Origin: JAVBLQ01 sp031553435
GTDB taxonomy: Bacteria; Bacteroidota; Bacteroidia; Bacteroidales; Azobacteroidaceae
Direction: 5' to 3'
Assembly: GCA_031553435.1 (NCBI GenBank)
Contig: JAVBLQ010000012.1
Span: forward strand, 1 to 64,000
Length of the DNA stretch: 64,000 bases
The notes under the pieces: generated by a model
The model's database searches: none
Told to the model about the DNA's origin: nothing
The model's input: only the letters and a program-made list of their open reading frames with translations
Position numbers and translations under genes: made by a program
Part shown: positions 50,614 through 59,559 of the stretch, in pieces
How the letters are laid out: every line of letters begins with the position of its first letter
How positions within the stretch are numbered: the first letter of the stretch is position 1

Positions 50614-53600
50614 TTATTTTTTCTTCTCAGTTTCCTTCTTCTGCTGAGCAGCCTTGCGGGCTTCCTCCCGTTGTTTTCTCAGGAGTTCCCGTTGTTCGGC
50701 TTTCCGTTTTTGTTCTTCTTTATATGCTTTTTCTTTTGCTTTACGAGCTTCTTCTTTTTGTTTTTGACGTTCTTTGTAAGCCTTTTCTTTTAATTCCTGA
50801 GCTTCTTTTCTATCCCGTTCTTTTTGTTTAATAGCATCCTGACGCTCTTTTTCCTCTTGTTTTTTGAGATCTTGCAATGTTTTTTCCTGTTGTTCTTTGG
50901 CCTTCAGGATAGCATCTTCTTCCTCTTTTTGTTTTTTGAGGAGTGTTTTACGTTCTTTTTCTTGTTGTTTAAGTAATTCTTTCTGAGCTTTTTCTTCGGC
51001 TTCTTTTTGTTCTTTCAATAATTTCTGTTGTTCTTTTTCTTCTTTTTCCTGTTGTTCAACATAAATGTCGATTTCATTTTTCTGCTTTTTACGCGAGAAT
51101 AATTTTTTAATTCCTTCCACAGGATTGTTTTGAATATCTTTCAATGTTTCGTTTACAGCATCTATGGTTTTAGAAGCTCCTTCGGCAGCTTTATTTAAAC
51201 CATCTTCCACTTCTTTTTCTGTAATAATTGGTTTCGGAGCAATGGAGATTGAATCCGAACCTTTTTTCTGTTCAGGGGTAATGACAGGTTTTGATTCCTG
51301 ACGGACAGAATCTTTGATTATCGGCGTAGGAGATCCGGTTTCAATCGTATCAATGGAATCGCTGTCACTTTCCAATTCTTCCAGGAATTTTTCTGCTTCT
51401 TCTTTTACTGCTTTTTCGGTTTCTTCCTGTTGTTTTAGTTTCCATTTGGCAATCATTGCCGGATTTTGTTTGCCGAAATGTTTTTCGAAGAAAGTCATAT
51501 ATTCTTCCAGCGTTTTGCCTCGCATCAGAATTTCATAATTTTCGACGGAAATAGGAACAATGACAATATCACGGCTTAACTTTTTGACATAGCCGTTTTC
51601 CATATTGATCATTTTGTAATATTGCAGGATTTCATCAAAATTGTCGAATCCTTTGATTTGCATCATGGATATGTCTCCGAACTCGTCGAAAGAGAGATCG
51701 AAGTCTTTGATAACAAAGTTGTTGAAGTTGTAAGCTGCAATATCATACAACATCTGATTTTGATTGATTTTTCCTGTCGGATAAATCAGCATCATCTGAT
51801 AAGGTTTTTTCGTTTCTTCGGAGAATTTAATAGTCGAATCGGCTATTGCCATTTCTCCACTTTCCGATCCGAAACGAAGGTTGAAAATCATTCCTTTCAT
51901 CGGAGATGTATCAGATGAGAGTTGACGCCCCCGTATTAAATCTTTCAGGATATTTTCAGCGAGAATACCTACATCGGCTTCCGGATATTTTTCAGCCAGA
52001 TCTTTTATGTTGAGCCTGAATTCTTCGGGCTGATTTGTTTGAATGTAGCTTAATGCATTCAAAAACATAAATTTAGGCATCAATTTGGTTTGAGAATATC
52101 TTTCTTGCACCAGTTTGTAATTTTTTCTTACATTCAATGCTTTCCCGTCCAGGTAATTTCTATATGTGTCTTCATACAAGGAATCTTGTATCACATCCAT
52201 CATCCGGACATTATATTCGTAATTGGGATCAGCCATTGCGATTGCATAATCACTTTCGGGGAATTCGGCAATAATTTTGTTCTTGATGCTTTGATACATG
52301 TCTTTATCACCCAGCCTCAAATATGATAAATAAAGCTGATAATAAGAATCAAGCAAAAATTCATTATCAGGGAAACGGTTATTCAGTTTGTCGAATGTTT
52401 CAATGGCCAATGGAATATCTTCCAGTTTATCTTTGAAAATGAGAGCCATATTATATAAACCATCGATAATGATAGCATTGGAAGATGCAATATCTTCCGG
52501 TGTCATTGGAATTTGCTGCAGATAATATTGAGGATTTTTCGGATCGTTTGATTCTTCTCCGGCTGCTTTTTCTGATACTGCGTCTTGTTGATCCGGTAAG
52601 TTTTGTTGCTTATCGATAGTATCGGTTTTTTCGGCATAACTATCAAAACCACTGTCTAATACCTGGGATTTATTTTTCCTCCTCCAGTTGTCTTCCAGTT
52701 TTCGCCGTCCCCATTTGCTTTGAAAACTGATTTTTCCGCTGCTTACGGTTTGAGGATTATAAAAATAGAAAGCATTATCCGACGGACTTCCTGATGGAAC
52801 TTGTTTGGGCGGTTGTACACTCTTTCTTGCTGATAAATCGGGTGCAGATTGTTCGGCTTGGGCCATAAGCTCTTCTTTCTCTTCTTTTTCTTTGGCCTCT
52901 TTCTCTTCTTTTTTTACTTTTTCGATGATCTTGTTGATCACAGCCATTCGTTCTGCTTCAGGCATGGCGGCAAGAATTTGTAAGCTGTCTTGCAAATGTA
53001 CATTTTCGTAGTGTACAACTAATTCATCTAATATTTCCGAACGTTTGCTGACACGTTCATAGTCTTTATTTTCTTTTTTCAATGCACCCAAAGCCTCTGA
53101 ATAACAAGGTTGTGCTTCTATATATTTCCTTTGGTTGAAAAAAATATCTCCGAGTTTTATCTGGCATAAAGCTTTATCCATTCCGCCTTTCAGTTCTTTG
53201 TCAGAACCTTTTCGATAGCTTTCGATAGCATGAATTGTATCTGGGACAGATAAATATATATTACCCATGGCATAATAAACCTGATCCTGATAATCTTTAT
53301 TTTTGGGATCTTTGGTCATCTTTTTCAATTTCCCGATGATTTTAGAGGTATTGCCTCCCGGAAAAACCTCGGTTTGACGTATCTGAGCACTGAATGTCAA
53401 TGGATATGGAGCTGTAGAACCGGCTACTTCTCCGAATGTTTTATAGGCTAAATCTTTTTGATCTAAGGAAGTATATATTTGTCCCAGGAGATATTTCATC
53501 CGGTTTTTTTGCGTTTTATTTTTTTCGGCCTTGATCGCAGTATTTAAATAAGGCACTGCTTCCCGATATTCTTTGTTTTTGATAAGATAATCGGCATATA

Positions 53601-54240
53601 TGGATGAGTACCAGTTTTTTTCATCTTTTTCAAGGTGCTGTACGTCTATTTTTCGTAAAATATCTTCAGCTTCATAGAGCCATCCAAGTTCTGCATAAGA
53701 GCGGGCTTGCCAGATCCGGGCGTTAGTCACGATTTTGGGATCGTCATACGTATAATGCCTGGCGATATATGAAAAAGTAGATGAGGAAACTAAAAAATCA
53801 CCATTCTGAAATTGTGCCTTTCCCATCAACATCCAGGCATTGTGCAGGAAAGGGTTATATTCTTCCCTGTTCATAAAGGACTGGTATTTAGGATCTCTGC
53901 TTTTACCGGGTTTCTTTTCAGGTTTGGCTTTGATGGAATGTTGTTTGATGGCTTTGGCTGATTTTTCTATGGCTCTATCGAAAGAACCTCCTTCCTGTTG
54001 TTTATCTTTGGGTAAAGAACTGACCGGATACATGAAAATAAAATCGGAATAATCATCCTGATATCCGTCCTGCATACTTTTTAATGCTTCCAGATATGCT
54101 TCATTTCCATTAAAATAAACATTGTAACGGGTATTTAAGGCATGATTAAAACGAGTCAGGCTTGTATTCTTTGTAGATGTACAAGAAATTAATGAGGCAA
54201 TAATGATCGCCAGAATTGCTATGTCACGGTTCCTTTTGAT
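50614..54240 (-). CDS. porW: PorW/SprE-like TPR lipoprotein with no canonical start codon
   Basis: A large TPR lipoprotein of the T9SS/gliding apparatus (PorW in Porphyromonas, SprE in Flavobacterium). TPR-like helices run through residues about 80-430 and 560-760. The C-terminal 200 residues are an extreme KE-rich coiled coil (LKEQKEAEEKAQKELLKQQE and similar). The first in-frame ATG is at 54075, but in the same frame the DNA upstream encodes KRNRDIAILAIIIASLISC, a lipoprotein signal with a lipobox cysteine, then TSTKNTSLTRFNHALNTRYN, typical of the family. No ATG, GTG or TTG lies between the in-frame stop near 54267 and 54075. I place the start at ATC 54240 (ATA 54246 is possible), giving about 1208 residues. 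Confidence 0.8.
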   Translation of the reverse strand: MKRNRDIAILAIIIASLISCTSTKNTSLTRFNHALNTRYNVYFNGNEAYLEALKSMQDGYQDDYSDFIFMYPVSSLPKDKQQEGGSFDRAIEKSAKAIKQHSIKAKPEKKPGKSRDPKYQSFMNREEYNPFLHNAWMLMGKAQFQNGDFLVSSSTFSYIARHYTYDDPKIVTNARIWQARSYAELGWLYEAEDILRKIDVQHLEKDEKNWYSSIYADYLIKNKEYREAVPYLNTAIKAEKNKTQKNRMKYLLGQIYTSLDQKDLAYKTFGEVAGSTAPYPLTFSAQIRQTEVFPGGNTSKIIGKLKKMTKDPKNKDYQDQVYYAMGNIYLSVPDTIHAIESYRKGSDKELKGGMDKALCQIKLGDIFFNQRKYIEAQPCYSEALGALKKENKDYERVSKRSEILDELVVHYENVHLQDSLQILAAMPEAERMAVINKIIEKVKKEEKEAKEKEEKEELMAQAEQSAPDLSARKSVQPPKQVPSGSPSDNAFYFYNPQTVSSGKISFQSKWGRRKLEDNWRRKNKSQVLDSGFDSYAEKTDTIDKQQNLPDQQDAVSEKAAGEESNDPKNPQYYLQQIPMTPEDIASSNAIIIDGLYNMALIFKDKLEDIPLAIETFDKLNNRFPDNEFLLDSYYQLYLSYLRLGDKDMYQSIKNKIIAEFPESDYAIAMADPNYEYNVRMMDVIQDSLYEDTYRNYLDGKALNVRKNYKLVQERYSQTKLMPKFMFLNALSYIQTNQPEEFRLNIKDLAEKYPEADVGILAENILKDLIRGRQLSSDTSPMKGMIFNLRFGSESGEMAIADSTIKFSEETKKPYQMMLIYPTGKINQNQMLYDIAAYNFNNFVIKDFDLSFDEFGDISMMQIKGFDNFDEILQYYKMINMENGYVKKLSRDIVIVPISVENYEILMRGKTLEEYMTFFEKHFGKQNPAMIAKWKLKQQEETEKAVKEEAEKFLEELESDSDSIDTIETGSPTPIIKDSVRQESKPVITPEQKKGSDSISIAPKPIITEKEVEDGLNKAAEGASKTIDAVNETLKDIQNNPVEGIKKLFSRKKQKNEIDIYVEQQEKEEKEQQKLLKEQKEAEEKAQKELLKQQEKERKTLLKKQKEEEDAILKAKEQQEKTLQDLKKQEEKERQDAIKQKERDRKEAQELKEKAYKERQKQKEEARKAKEKAYKEEQKRKAEQRELLRKQREEARKAAQQKKETEKKK

Positions 54241-54289
54241 GCGTATGATATAAATTAGAAAGTTTTAATTCAACTAATAAACAGATTTT

Positions 54290-55105
54290 TTAGCTTTTTA
54301 TTGTCTTTTTTTGAAGAAATAAAGATATTTTACAAAGAAGAAAAACAGACACTTGTATAAAAATAATAGTAGCGCCTGAAGGTACATTTATATAATACGA
54401 TAAAAATAAGCCGCCTATACATCCTATTATTCCAATGAAAATAGAATAAATAATGATTGTCTTGAACCGGGAAGAGAATAAGTTCGCTGTCATTTGCGGG
54501 ATAGTGAGCAATGATAAAAGCAACATAATTCCGATTAACCGGATAGAACAAACGATGGTGACGGCAATAGCCAACATCATCAGATGTTCGATCCAACTGA
54601 CGGGCAACCCCTTGGTCTGCGCAAATTCTCTGTCAAAAGATGTATAAAGGATTTTTTTGAAAAAAAAGATAAATCCAAGAGCTAATAATATAGCCAGAAT
54701 TGACACCATCCATAAGTCTGTTTTTGTAACAGTAAGGATGTTTCCGAAAAGATATGCCGAAATGTTAGGTGCATAACCGGGAGTTAAAAATATACAAATA
54801 ACGCCCAAGGCCATTCCTAAAGACCAGACTGCTGCAATGGCCGAATCTTCTCTGACATTCTGATGTTTCGACAACCATTCAACCCCGAAAGCCGAGAGAA
54901 CGGAAAAGGCCAAAGCAGAAAGAATCGGATTGATTCCAAGAAAAAATCCCAGTCCCAATCCTCCGAACGAAGCATGAGTGATACCTCCGCTAATGAATAC
55001 CAATCGTTTGGAGACAATATATGTACCAACAATTCCGCAGGCGATGCACGTAAATATACTACCCAGCAGGGCATGTTGAAAAAATGTTAAGCGAAGTATA
55101 TCCAT
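54290..55105 (-). CDS. ABC-3 family metal transporter permease (ZnuB/MntB-like)
   Basis: A 271-residue inner-membrane permease with about eight helices. Features are the start MDILRLTFFQHALLGSIFTCIACGIVGTYIV, split as FFQHALLGSIFTCIACGIVG and the helix pattern, GGITHASFGGLGLGFFLG, DREFAQTKGLPVSWIEHLMM and IRLIGIMLLLSLLTIPQMTA. It imports zinc or manganese with a binding protein and an ATPase, neither of which is in the window. I use the ATG at 55105; the longer reading from 55141 adds 12 residues with no helix. A -7 box TATATTTG on this strand lies at 55127-55134. Confidence 0.88.
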   Translation of the reverse strand: MDILRLTFFQHALLGSIFTCIACGIVGTYIVSKRLVFISGGITHASFGGLGLGFFLGINPILSALAFSVLSAFGVEWLSKHQNVREDSAIAAVWSLGMALGVICIFLTPGYAPNISAYLFGNILTVTKTDLWMVSILAILLALGFIFFFKKILYTSFDREFAQTKGLPVSWIEHLMMLAIAVTIVCSIRLIGIMLLLSLLTIPQMTANLFSSRFKTIIIYSIFIGIIGCIGGLFLSYYINVPSGATIIFIQVSVFLLCKISLFLQKKTIKS

Positions 55106-55167
55106 GAATATATATTGTTGGGAGTGCAAATATACAAACAAAAAATGCTATTCTGATTAGATTTTTA

Positions 55168-55175
55168 TACCTTTG
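55168..55175 (+). promoter_or_regulatory. -7 element (TACCTTTG) for rmlC
   Basis: TACCTTTG matches TAnnTTTG and lies 31 bases before the rmlC start. The -33 region does not match well. The 100-base gap is shared with the divergent permease gene. Confidence 0.5.
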
Positions 55176-55205
55176 TGCCCGGAAAACTAAATAAATCACA
55201 ACTTC

Positions 55206-55745
55206 ATGTTATATATTGAAACTGAAATTCCTGGCCTTTGGATTATCGAACCTAAAGTTTTCACAGATTCCCGTGGTTATTTTATGGAAGCCTTCAAAAA
55301 AGAAATGTTTGAAAAGCACATCGGAACGGTTAATTTTATTCAGGATAACGAGTCCAAATCTTCTTTTGGAGTGCTGAGAGGTTTACATTTACAAAAAGGA
55401 GATTATGCACAAGCCAAATTAGTCAGAGTAATCAAGGGTAGCGTGCTGGATGTTGCTGTAGATGTAAGAAAAGATTCGAAAACATTCGGTAAATATGTGG
55501 CTGTGGAACTTTCGGAAGAAAACAAGAAACAGTTTTTTATTTCCCGTGGATTTGCTCATGGTTTTTTAGTGACCAGTGAAGAAGCTATTTTTACCTATAA
55601 AGTTGATAATATTTACTCCCCTGAAAATGAATTATCTGTCCTGTATAGTGATCCGGATATCGGTATTGAATGGGGCTTGGATGAAAAACAATTGATTCTT
55701 TCTGAAAAAGATAAAAATGCAAAAAAGCTAAAAGAAGTTATATGA
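55206..55745 (+). CDS. rmlC: dTDP-4-dehydrorhamnose 3,5-epimerase
   Basis: A 179-residue cupin enzyme (RfbC/RmlC). Markers: IPGLWIIEPKVFTDSRGYF, NESKSSFGVLRGLHLQKGDYAQ with the catalytic histidine, KLVRVIKGSVLDVAVDVRK, and FFISRGFAHGFLV. It epimerises dTDP-4-keto-6-deoxyglucose. It is the first gene of rmlC-rmlA-rmlB. The last four residues KEVI and the stop belong to the inverted repeat that follows. Confidence 0.95.
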   Translation: MLYIETEIPGLWIIEPKVFTDSRGYFMEAFKKEMFEKHIGTVNFIQDNESKSSFGVLRGLHLQKGDYAQAKLVRVIKGSVLDVAVDVRKDSKTFGKYVAVELSEENKKQFFISRGFAHGFLVTSEEAIFTYKVDNIYSPENELSVLYSDPDIGIEWGLDEKQLILSEKDKNAKKLKEVI

Positions 55746-55812
55746 AGTCAAAGAAAGTAAAAGGTAATGAATTCAAAATTCCTCTAACTTCCTTTAACTC
55801 CATATAACTTCC
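55734..55812. repeat. Inverted repeat 11 (GAAGTTATATGAAG words) at the rmlC end
   Basis: GAAGTTATATGAAGTCAAAG and AAAGTAAAAGG (55734-55765) face TCTAACTTCCTTTAACTCC and ATATAACTTCC (about 55782-55812). The arms pair imperfectly. The left arm encodes the final residues and TGA stop of RmlC. It lies inside an operon, between rmlC and rmlA. Confidence 0.8.
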
Positions 55813-55825
55813 TAAAATAAAATTT

Positions 55826-56689
55826 ATGAAAGGAATTATTTTAGCCGGCGGAAGCGCCACCAGACTTTATCCGCTATCCAAATCGATCTCCAAACAAATC
55901 ATGCCGGTTTATGATAAACCGATGATCTACTATCCTTTATCAACATTGATGTTGGCAGGGATCAGAGAAGTGTTGATTATTTCTACTCCTCGTGATTTAC
56001 CGATGTTTCAACAACTTCTGGGTAACGGTGATGATTTAGGTATGAAATTCGAATATATCATCCAGCAAGTTCCCAACGGTTTGGCCCAAGCTTTTGTTTT
56101 GGGAGAAAAATTTGTGAATGGCGAACCTGCCTGCCTGATTCTGGGTGATAACATTTTCTACGGACAAGGTTTTAGCAAAATGCTCCGGAATGCACAACAA
56201 TTTGAAAAAGGAGCTTGTGTTTTCGGTTATTACGTCAAAGATCCAAGAGCTTATGGTGTTGTGGAATTTAATGAAAACGGGAAAGTGATCTCCATTGAAG
56301 AGAAACCGGAAAAACCGAAGTCGAATTATGCTGTTCCCGGTCTTTATTTTTATGACAATACTGTAGTACAAAGAGCGAAAGATTTAAAACCATCAGCAAG
56401 AGGAGAATATGAAATTACCGATTTGAATAGAACATATCTGGAAGAAGGTAGTTTACAAGTCGAACTCTTTGGCCGTGGATTTGCATGGTTGGATACAGGA
56501 AATTGCGATAGTTTGCTGGAAGCATCCAACTTTGTTGAAACTATCCAGAAAAGACAAGGTTTCTATGTTTCTTGTATTGAAGAAATTGCATGGAGAAACG
56601 GATGGATAAATGACGCTCAATTACTTGATTTAGGAAAATCAATGGATAAAACAGAATACGGAAAATATTTACTCTCATTAATTTCATGA
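55826..56689 (+). CDS. rmlA: Glucose-1-phosphate thymidylyltransferase
   Basis: A 287-residue nucleotidyltransferase making dTDP-glucose. The nucleotide-binding start is MKGIILAGGSATRLYPLSKS, then KQIMPVYDKPMIYYPLSTLM, LILGDNIFYGQGF, and the late FGRGFAWLDTGNCDSLLEAS. The length is normal. It overlaps rmlB by 4 bases (ATGA), so translation is coupled. Confidence 0.97.
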   Translation: MKGIILAGGSATRLYPLSKSISKQIMPVYDKPMIYYPLSTLMLAGIREVLIISTPRDLPMFQQLLGNGDDLGMKFEYIIQQVPNGLAQAFVLGEKFVNGEPACLILGDNIFYGQGFSKMLRNAQQFEKGACVFGYYVKDPRAYGVVEFNENGKVISIEEKPEKPKSNYAVPGLYFYDNTVVQRAKDLKPSARGEYEITDLNRTYLEEGSLQVELFGRGFAWLDTGNCDSLLEASNFVETIQKRQGFYVSCIEEIAWRNGWINDAQLLDLGKSMDKTEYGKYLLSLIS

Positions 56690-57804
56690 AAACTTATTTG
56701 GTCACCGGCGGTGCCGGTTTTATTGGCGCCAATTTTGTAAAACACATGTTGAGCGCTCATCCGGATGTAAAAATCATTGTATTGGACAATCTTACTTATG
56801 CAGGAAATTTAGGTACTTTGAAAGAGGAACTGAAAAATCCGGATTGTGTGTTTGTAAAAGGAGATATTTGCGACTATGATGTTGTTAACAAAATATTTGA
56901 AGATTATTCTATCAATTATGTAGTAAATTTTGCTGCAGAAAGCCATGTGGATAGAAGTATCGAAAATCCTCAATTATTTCTGCAAACCAATATTCTTGGA
57001 ACCCAGAATTTATTGGATGTGGCAAAAAAACATTGGAGCACAGGCAAAGATGAAAACGGTTATCCCACTTACAAAGAAGGTGTAAAATATCTACAAGTTT
57101 CTACAGATGAAGTTTATGGAAGCTTGGGCGCTACCGGATATTTCACGGAAACAACACCTTTGGATCCTCGTAGTCCTTACAGCGCTTCCAAAACAGGATC
57201 CGATTTGATCGTAAAAGCTTATGCCGAAACTTTCAAAATGCCGGTGAATATTACCCGTTGTTCCAATAATTATGGCCCATATCATTTCCCCGAAAAATTA
57301 ATTCCGCTAATTATTAAGAATATCCTGGAAGGGAAAAATCTTCCCGTTTATGGTGATGGTAGCAATGTTCGCGATTGGCTATATGTTGAAGATCATTGCA
57401 AAGCAATAGATAGTGTTCTTCATAAAGGAACGATCGGAGAAGTTTACAATGTGGGTGGTCATAATGAAAAACAAAATATTGAAATTGTAAAATTGACTAT
57501 CTCAACCATCAAAAAATTGATGGATGAAAATGCTGATTACCGTAAATCTCTTAAAAAGGAAAATTATCAGGATTGGATGAATGAAAATCTGATTACTTTC
57601 GTAACTGACCGTTTGGGACACGATCATCGCTATGCGATAGACCCAACCAAAATTACCAATGAATTGGGTTGGAGCCCTGAAACAAAATTCGAAAACGGAA
57701 TTGTAAAAACCATCCGCTGGTATCTCGAAAATCAGAATTGGGTGGAAGAAGTTACTTCCGGAGACTATCAGAAGTATTACGAGCAAATGTACTCAAACAG
57801 ATAA
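56686..57804 (+). CDS. rmlB: dTDP-glucose 4,6-dehydratase
   Basis: A 372-residue short-chain dehydrogenase-fold enzyme forming dTDP-4-keto-6-deoxyglucose. NAD motif VTGGAGFIGANFVKHML, AAESHVDRSI, QVSTDEVYGSLG with the catalytic DE pair and PYSASKTGSDLIVKAY with the YxxxK. Length fits (about 350-370). No rmlD follows; the next gene kdsB is convergent. The final product could be a dTDP-rhamnose if rmlD is elsewhere, or another deoxysugar. Confidence 0.97.
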   Translation: MKTYLVTGGAGFIGANFVKHMLSAHPDVKIIVLDNLTYAGNLGTLKEELKNPDCVFVKGDICDYDVVNKIFEDYSINYVVNFAAESHVDRSIENPQLFLQTNILGTQNLLDVAKKHWSTGKDENGYPTYKEGVKYLQVSTDEVYGSLGATGYFTETTPLDPRSPYSASKTGSDLIVKAYAETFKMPVNITRCSNNYGPYHFPEKLIPLIIKNILEGKNLPVYGDGSNVRDWLYVEDHCKAIDSVLHKGTIGEVYNVGGHNEKQNIEIVKLTISTIKKLMDENADYRKSLKKENYQDWMNENLITFVTDRLGHDHRYAIDPTKITNELGWSPETKFENGIVKTIRWYLENQNWVEEVTSGDYQKYYEQMYSNR

Positions 57805-57810
57805 AATAAA

Positions 57811-57876
57811 ATTAAAAGTGAAAAACTAAGAGTGAAGGATATCTTAGTTTTTCACTCTTCACTTTTCACTTTTTTG
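57811..57876. repeat. Inverted repeat 12 (AGTGAAAAACTAAG words) between convergent rmlB and kdsB
   Basis: TTAAAAGTGAAAAACTAAG and AGTGAAGGAT (57811-57840) face ATCTTAGTTTTTCACTC, TTCACTTTTCAC and TTTTT (57841-57876), leaving almost no loop. The right arm encodes the C-terminal residues KKVKSEE and the TGA stop of KdsB on the complement. Confidence 0.88.
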
Positions 57877-58604
57877 ATCGCTTTCTCCAAATCCTCCGGT
57901 GTATCAATCCCTATAGACTCGCTGTTGGTAATCCCAACTTTGATAATGTATCCGTTTTCCAACCAACGAAGTTGTTCCAAAGACTCGATAATTTCCAAAG
58001 TCGATTGAGGAAGAGAGGTGATTTCTTTCAGAACCTCTGATTTGTAAGCATACAAACCGATATGTTTATAATAATCATGAACGTGAAGCCATTCGTTGTG
58101 ATCTTTTCCTCTCACATATGGAATAACGGAACGGCTGAAATACATCGCTTGCATCCGTTTGTTTATGACTACTTTAGGAGAATTGGGATTAAACAACGCC
58201 TCAAATCCATCGTTCGGATCAAACGGTTTGACCAACGTAGCAATTTGCGTAGTCGGATCATTGAAACATTGTTTGATGGTTTCGATCTGATCTTCGGAAA
58301 TAAACGGTTCATCTCCCTGAATGTTAATAACAACATCGAACGGCATTCCGATCTGTGTATAGGCTTCATAACAACGGTCGGTTCCACTTTTATGCCAACT
58401 GGAAGTCATCAACACTTTTCCGCCGAAAGCTGTAACCGCATCATAAATCCGATGATCGTCTGTTGCTACATAAACATCATCCAGTAAATCTTTTACCCGT
58501 TCATATACACGCTGTATCATCGGTTTACCAAGCATGTCCACCAAGGGTTTTCCGGGAAAACGTGTGGATGCAAAACGGGCAGGAATGATTCCGAGAAATT
58601 TCAT
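57852..58604 (-). CDS. kdsB: 3-deoxy-manno-octulosonate cytidylyltransferase (CMP-KDO synthetase)
   Basis: A 250-residue enzyme that activates KDO as CMP-KDO for lipid A core synthesis. Motifs: MKFLGIIPARFASTRFPGKP, VYVATDDHRIYDAV, FGGKVLMTSSWHKSGTDRC and VINIQGDEPFISEDQI. It is last in the nfeD-antiporter-M28-kdsB block, 4 bases after the M28 gene. The final seven residues are written in the inverted repeat. Confidence 0.96.
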   Translation of the reverse strand: MKFLGIIPARFASTRFPGKPLVDMLGKPMIQRVYERVKDLLDDVYVATDDHRIYDAVTAFGGKVLMTSSWHKSGTDRCYEAYTQIGMPFDVVINIQGDEPFISEDQIETIKQCFNDPTTQIATLVKPFDPNDGFEALFNPNSPKVVINKRMQAMYFSRSVIPYVRGKDHNEWLHVHDYYKHIGLYAYKSEVLKEITSLPQSTLEIIESLEQLRWLENGYIIKVGITNSESIGIDTPEDLEKAIKKVKSEE

Positions 58605-58608
58605 ATTA

Positions 58609-59559
58609 TTATTTTATATTTATCAATGCTTCAAATATGCCGTCAATCACTTTGGACATTCGAAAAATATCCAGAGTTTCCATTTTATCTGTTGTTTGAT
58701 GATAATTTTTATTCCGGTAAAAAGCCGTATTGGTAATCATCAATGCATCATAATCAAGTTTCCAATAGTTAAGATGGTCTGAAAAGTCTATTCCTACAAG
58801 TTTGGATGGAGCTTTTATGTTTTTTGTCTCAATAGTTTCTGCATCTTTGAATGAGCTGGAAAATGATTTTACAAATTTTCCGTAATCAGACCGTTTAGCT
58901 AATAAAATAAAATTTCCGGTAGTCCCATAAGCTACTTTCATCACTTTGATCGGGTAATGTTGAGAATTTGTTTCGTCATCGAAATAACCGATCATCTCAA
59001 CAGCAAGCATACCATAAACAGGAGTATCAGCATCTTTCAGTGATTTGGCATGAATATAACTGCCCATCATTTCGGTTCTGAAAAAAGGAGGTTCTTCCAA
59101 AGTATAAGCTACTAATTCAATAGGATAATTCAAAGATTGCCCATGTAGCATACGCGCCAATTCCAGTAAAGCAACAACTCCGCTGGCATTATCGTCAGCG
59201 CCTTCCTGATTTCCGCATACATCGTAATGCGCTCCAATCACAATCAGAGGTTTTTTATTGTTCGTTCCAAAGCGACAGATTACGTTTTTATAATCCCTTT
59301 CTTCAGCCACATAAGGTTGAAAATAAACCGTATCTGCATATTCTTTGAAAACGGAGGAGATATAATCTGCTGTCTTATCCAACAACTCGGTGTTGAGATA
59401 ATTACGATAGCCTTCAGTTTTCGTAATGGTTGTGAGATGATTTTTGATAAGAGTTGTGTCTGAATACACGACTTCCGATAATTCAGAAAAGTTTGATTGT
59501 ATGGATGGATGACAACCGAATAGAACAATCAGAAAAGAATAAATAAAGAGATTTTTCAT
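58609..59559 (-). CDS. M28 family peptidase lipoprotein
   Basis: A 316-residue zinc peptidase with a lipoprotein signal MKNLFIYSFLIVLFGC. Ligands: VIGAHYDVCGNQEGADDNASG (His and Asp), TLEEPPFFRTEMMGS (catalytic and metal Glu), a later aspartate, and VGIDFSDHLNYW with the final His. The fold resembles glutaminyl cyclases and aminopeptidases. It overlaps the antiporter gene by 4 bases and precedes kdsB by 4, within a tight operon. Confidence 0.87.
   Translation of the reverse strand: MKNLFIYSFLIVLFGCHPSIQSNFSELSEVVYSDTTLIKNHLTTITKTEGYRNYLNTELLDKTADYISSVFKEYADTVYFQPYVAEERDYKNVICRFGTNNKKPLIVIGAHYDVCGNQEGADDNASGVVALLELARMLHGQSLNYPIELVAYTLEEPPFFRTEMMGSYIHAKSLKDADTPVYGMLAVEMIGYFDDETNSQHYPIKVMKVAYGTTGNFILLAKRSDYGKFVKSFSSSFKDAETIETKNIKAPSKLVGIDFSDHLNYWKLDYDALMITNTAFYRNKNYHQTTDKMETLDIFRMSKVIDGIFEALINIK

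Noticed and set aside
50614..54075. ATG at 54075 as the porW start
   Set aside because: It would remove a lipoprotein signal and about 36 mature residues that are encoded in frame directly upstream and look like the family's N-terminus.
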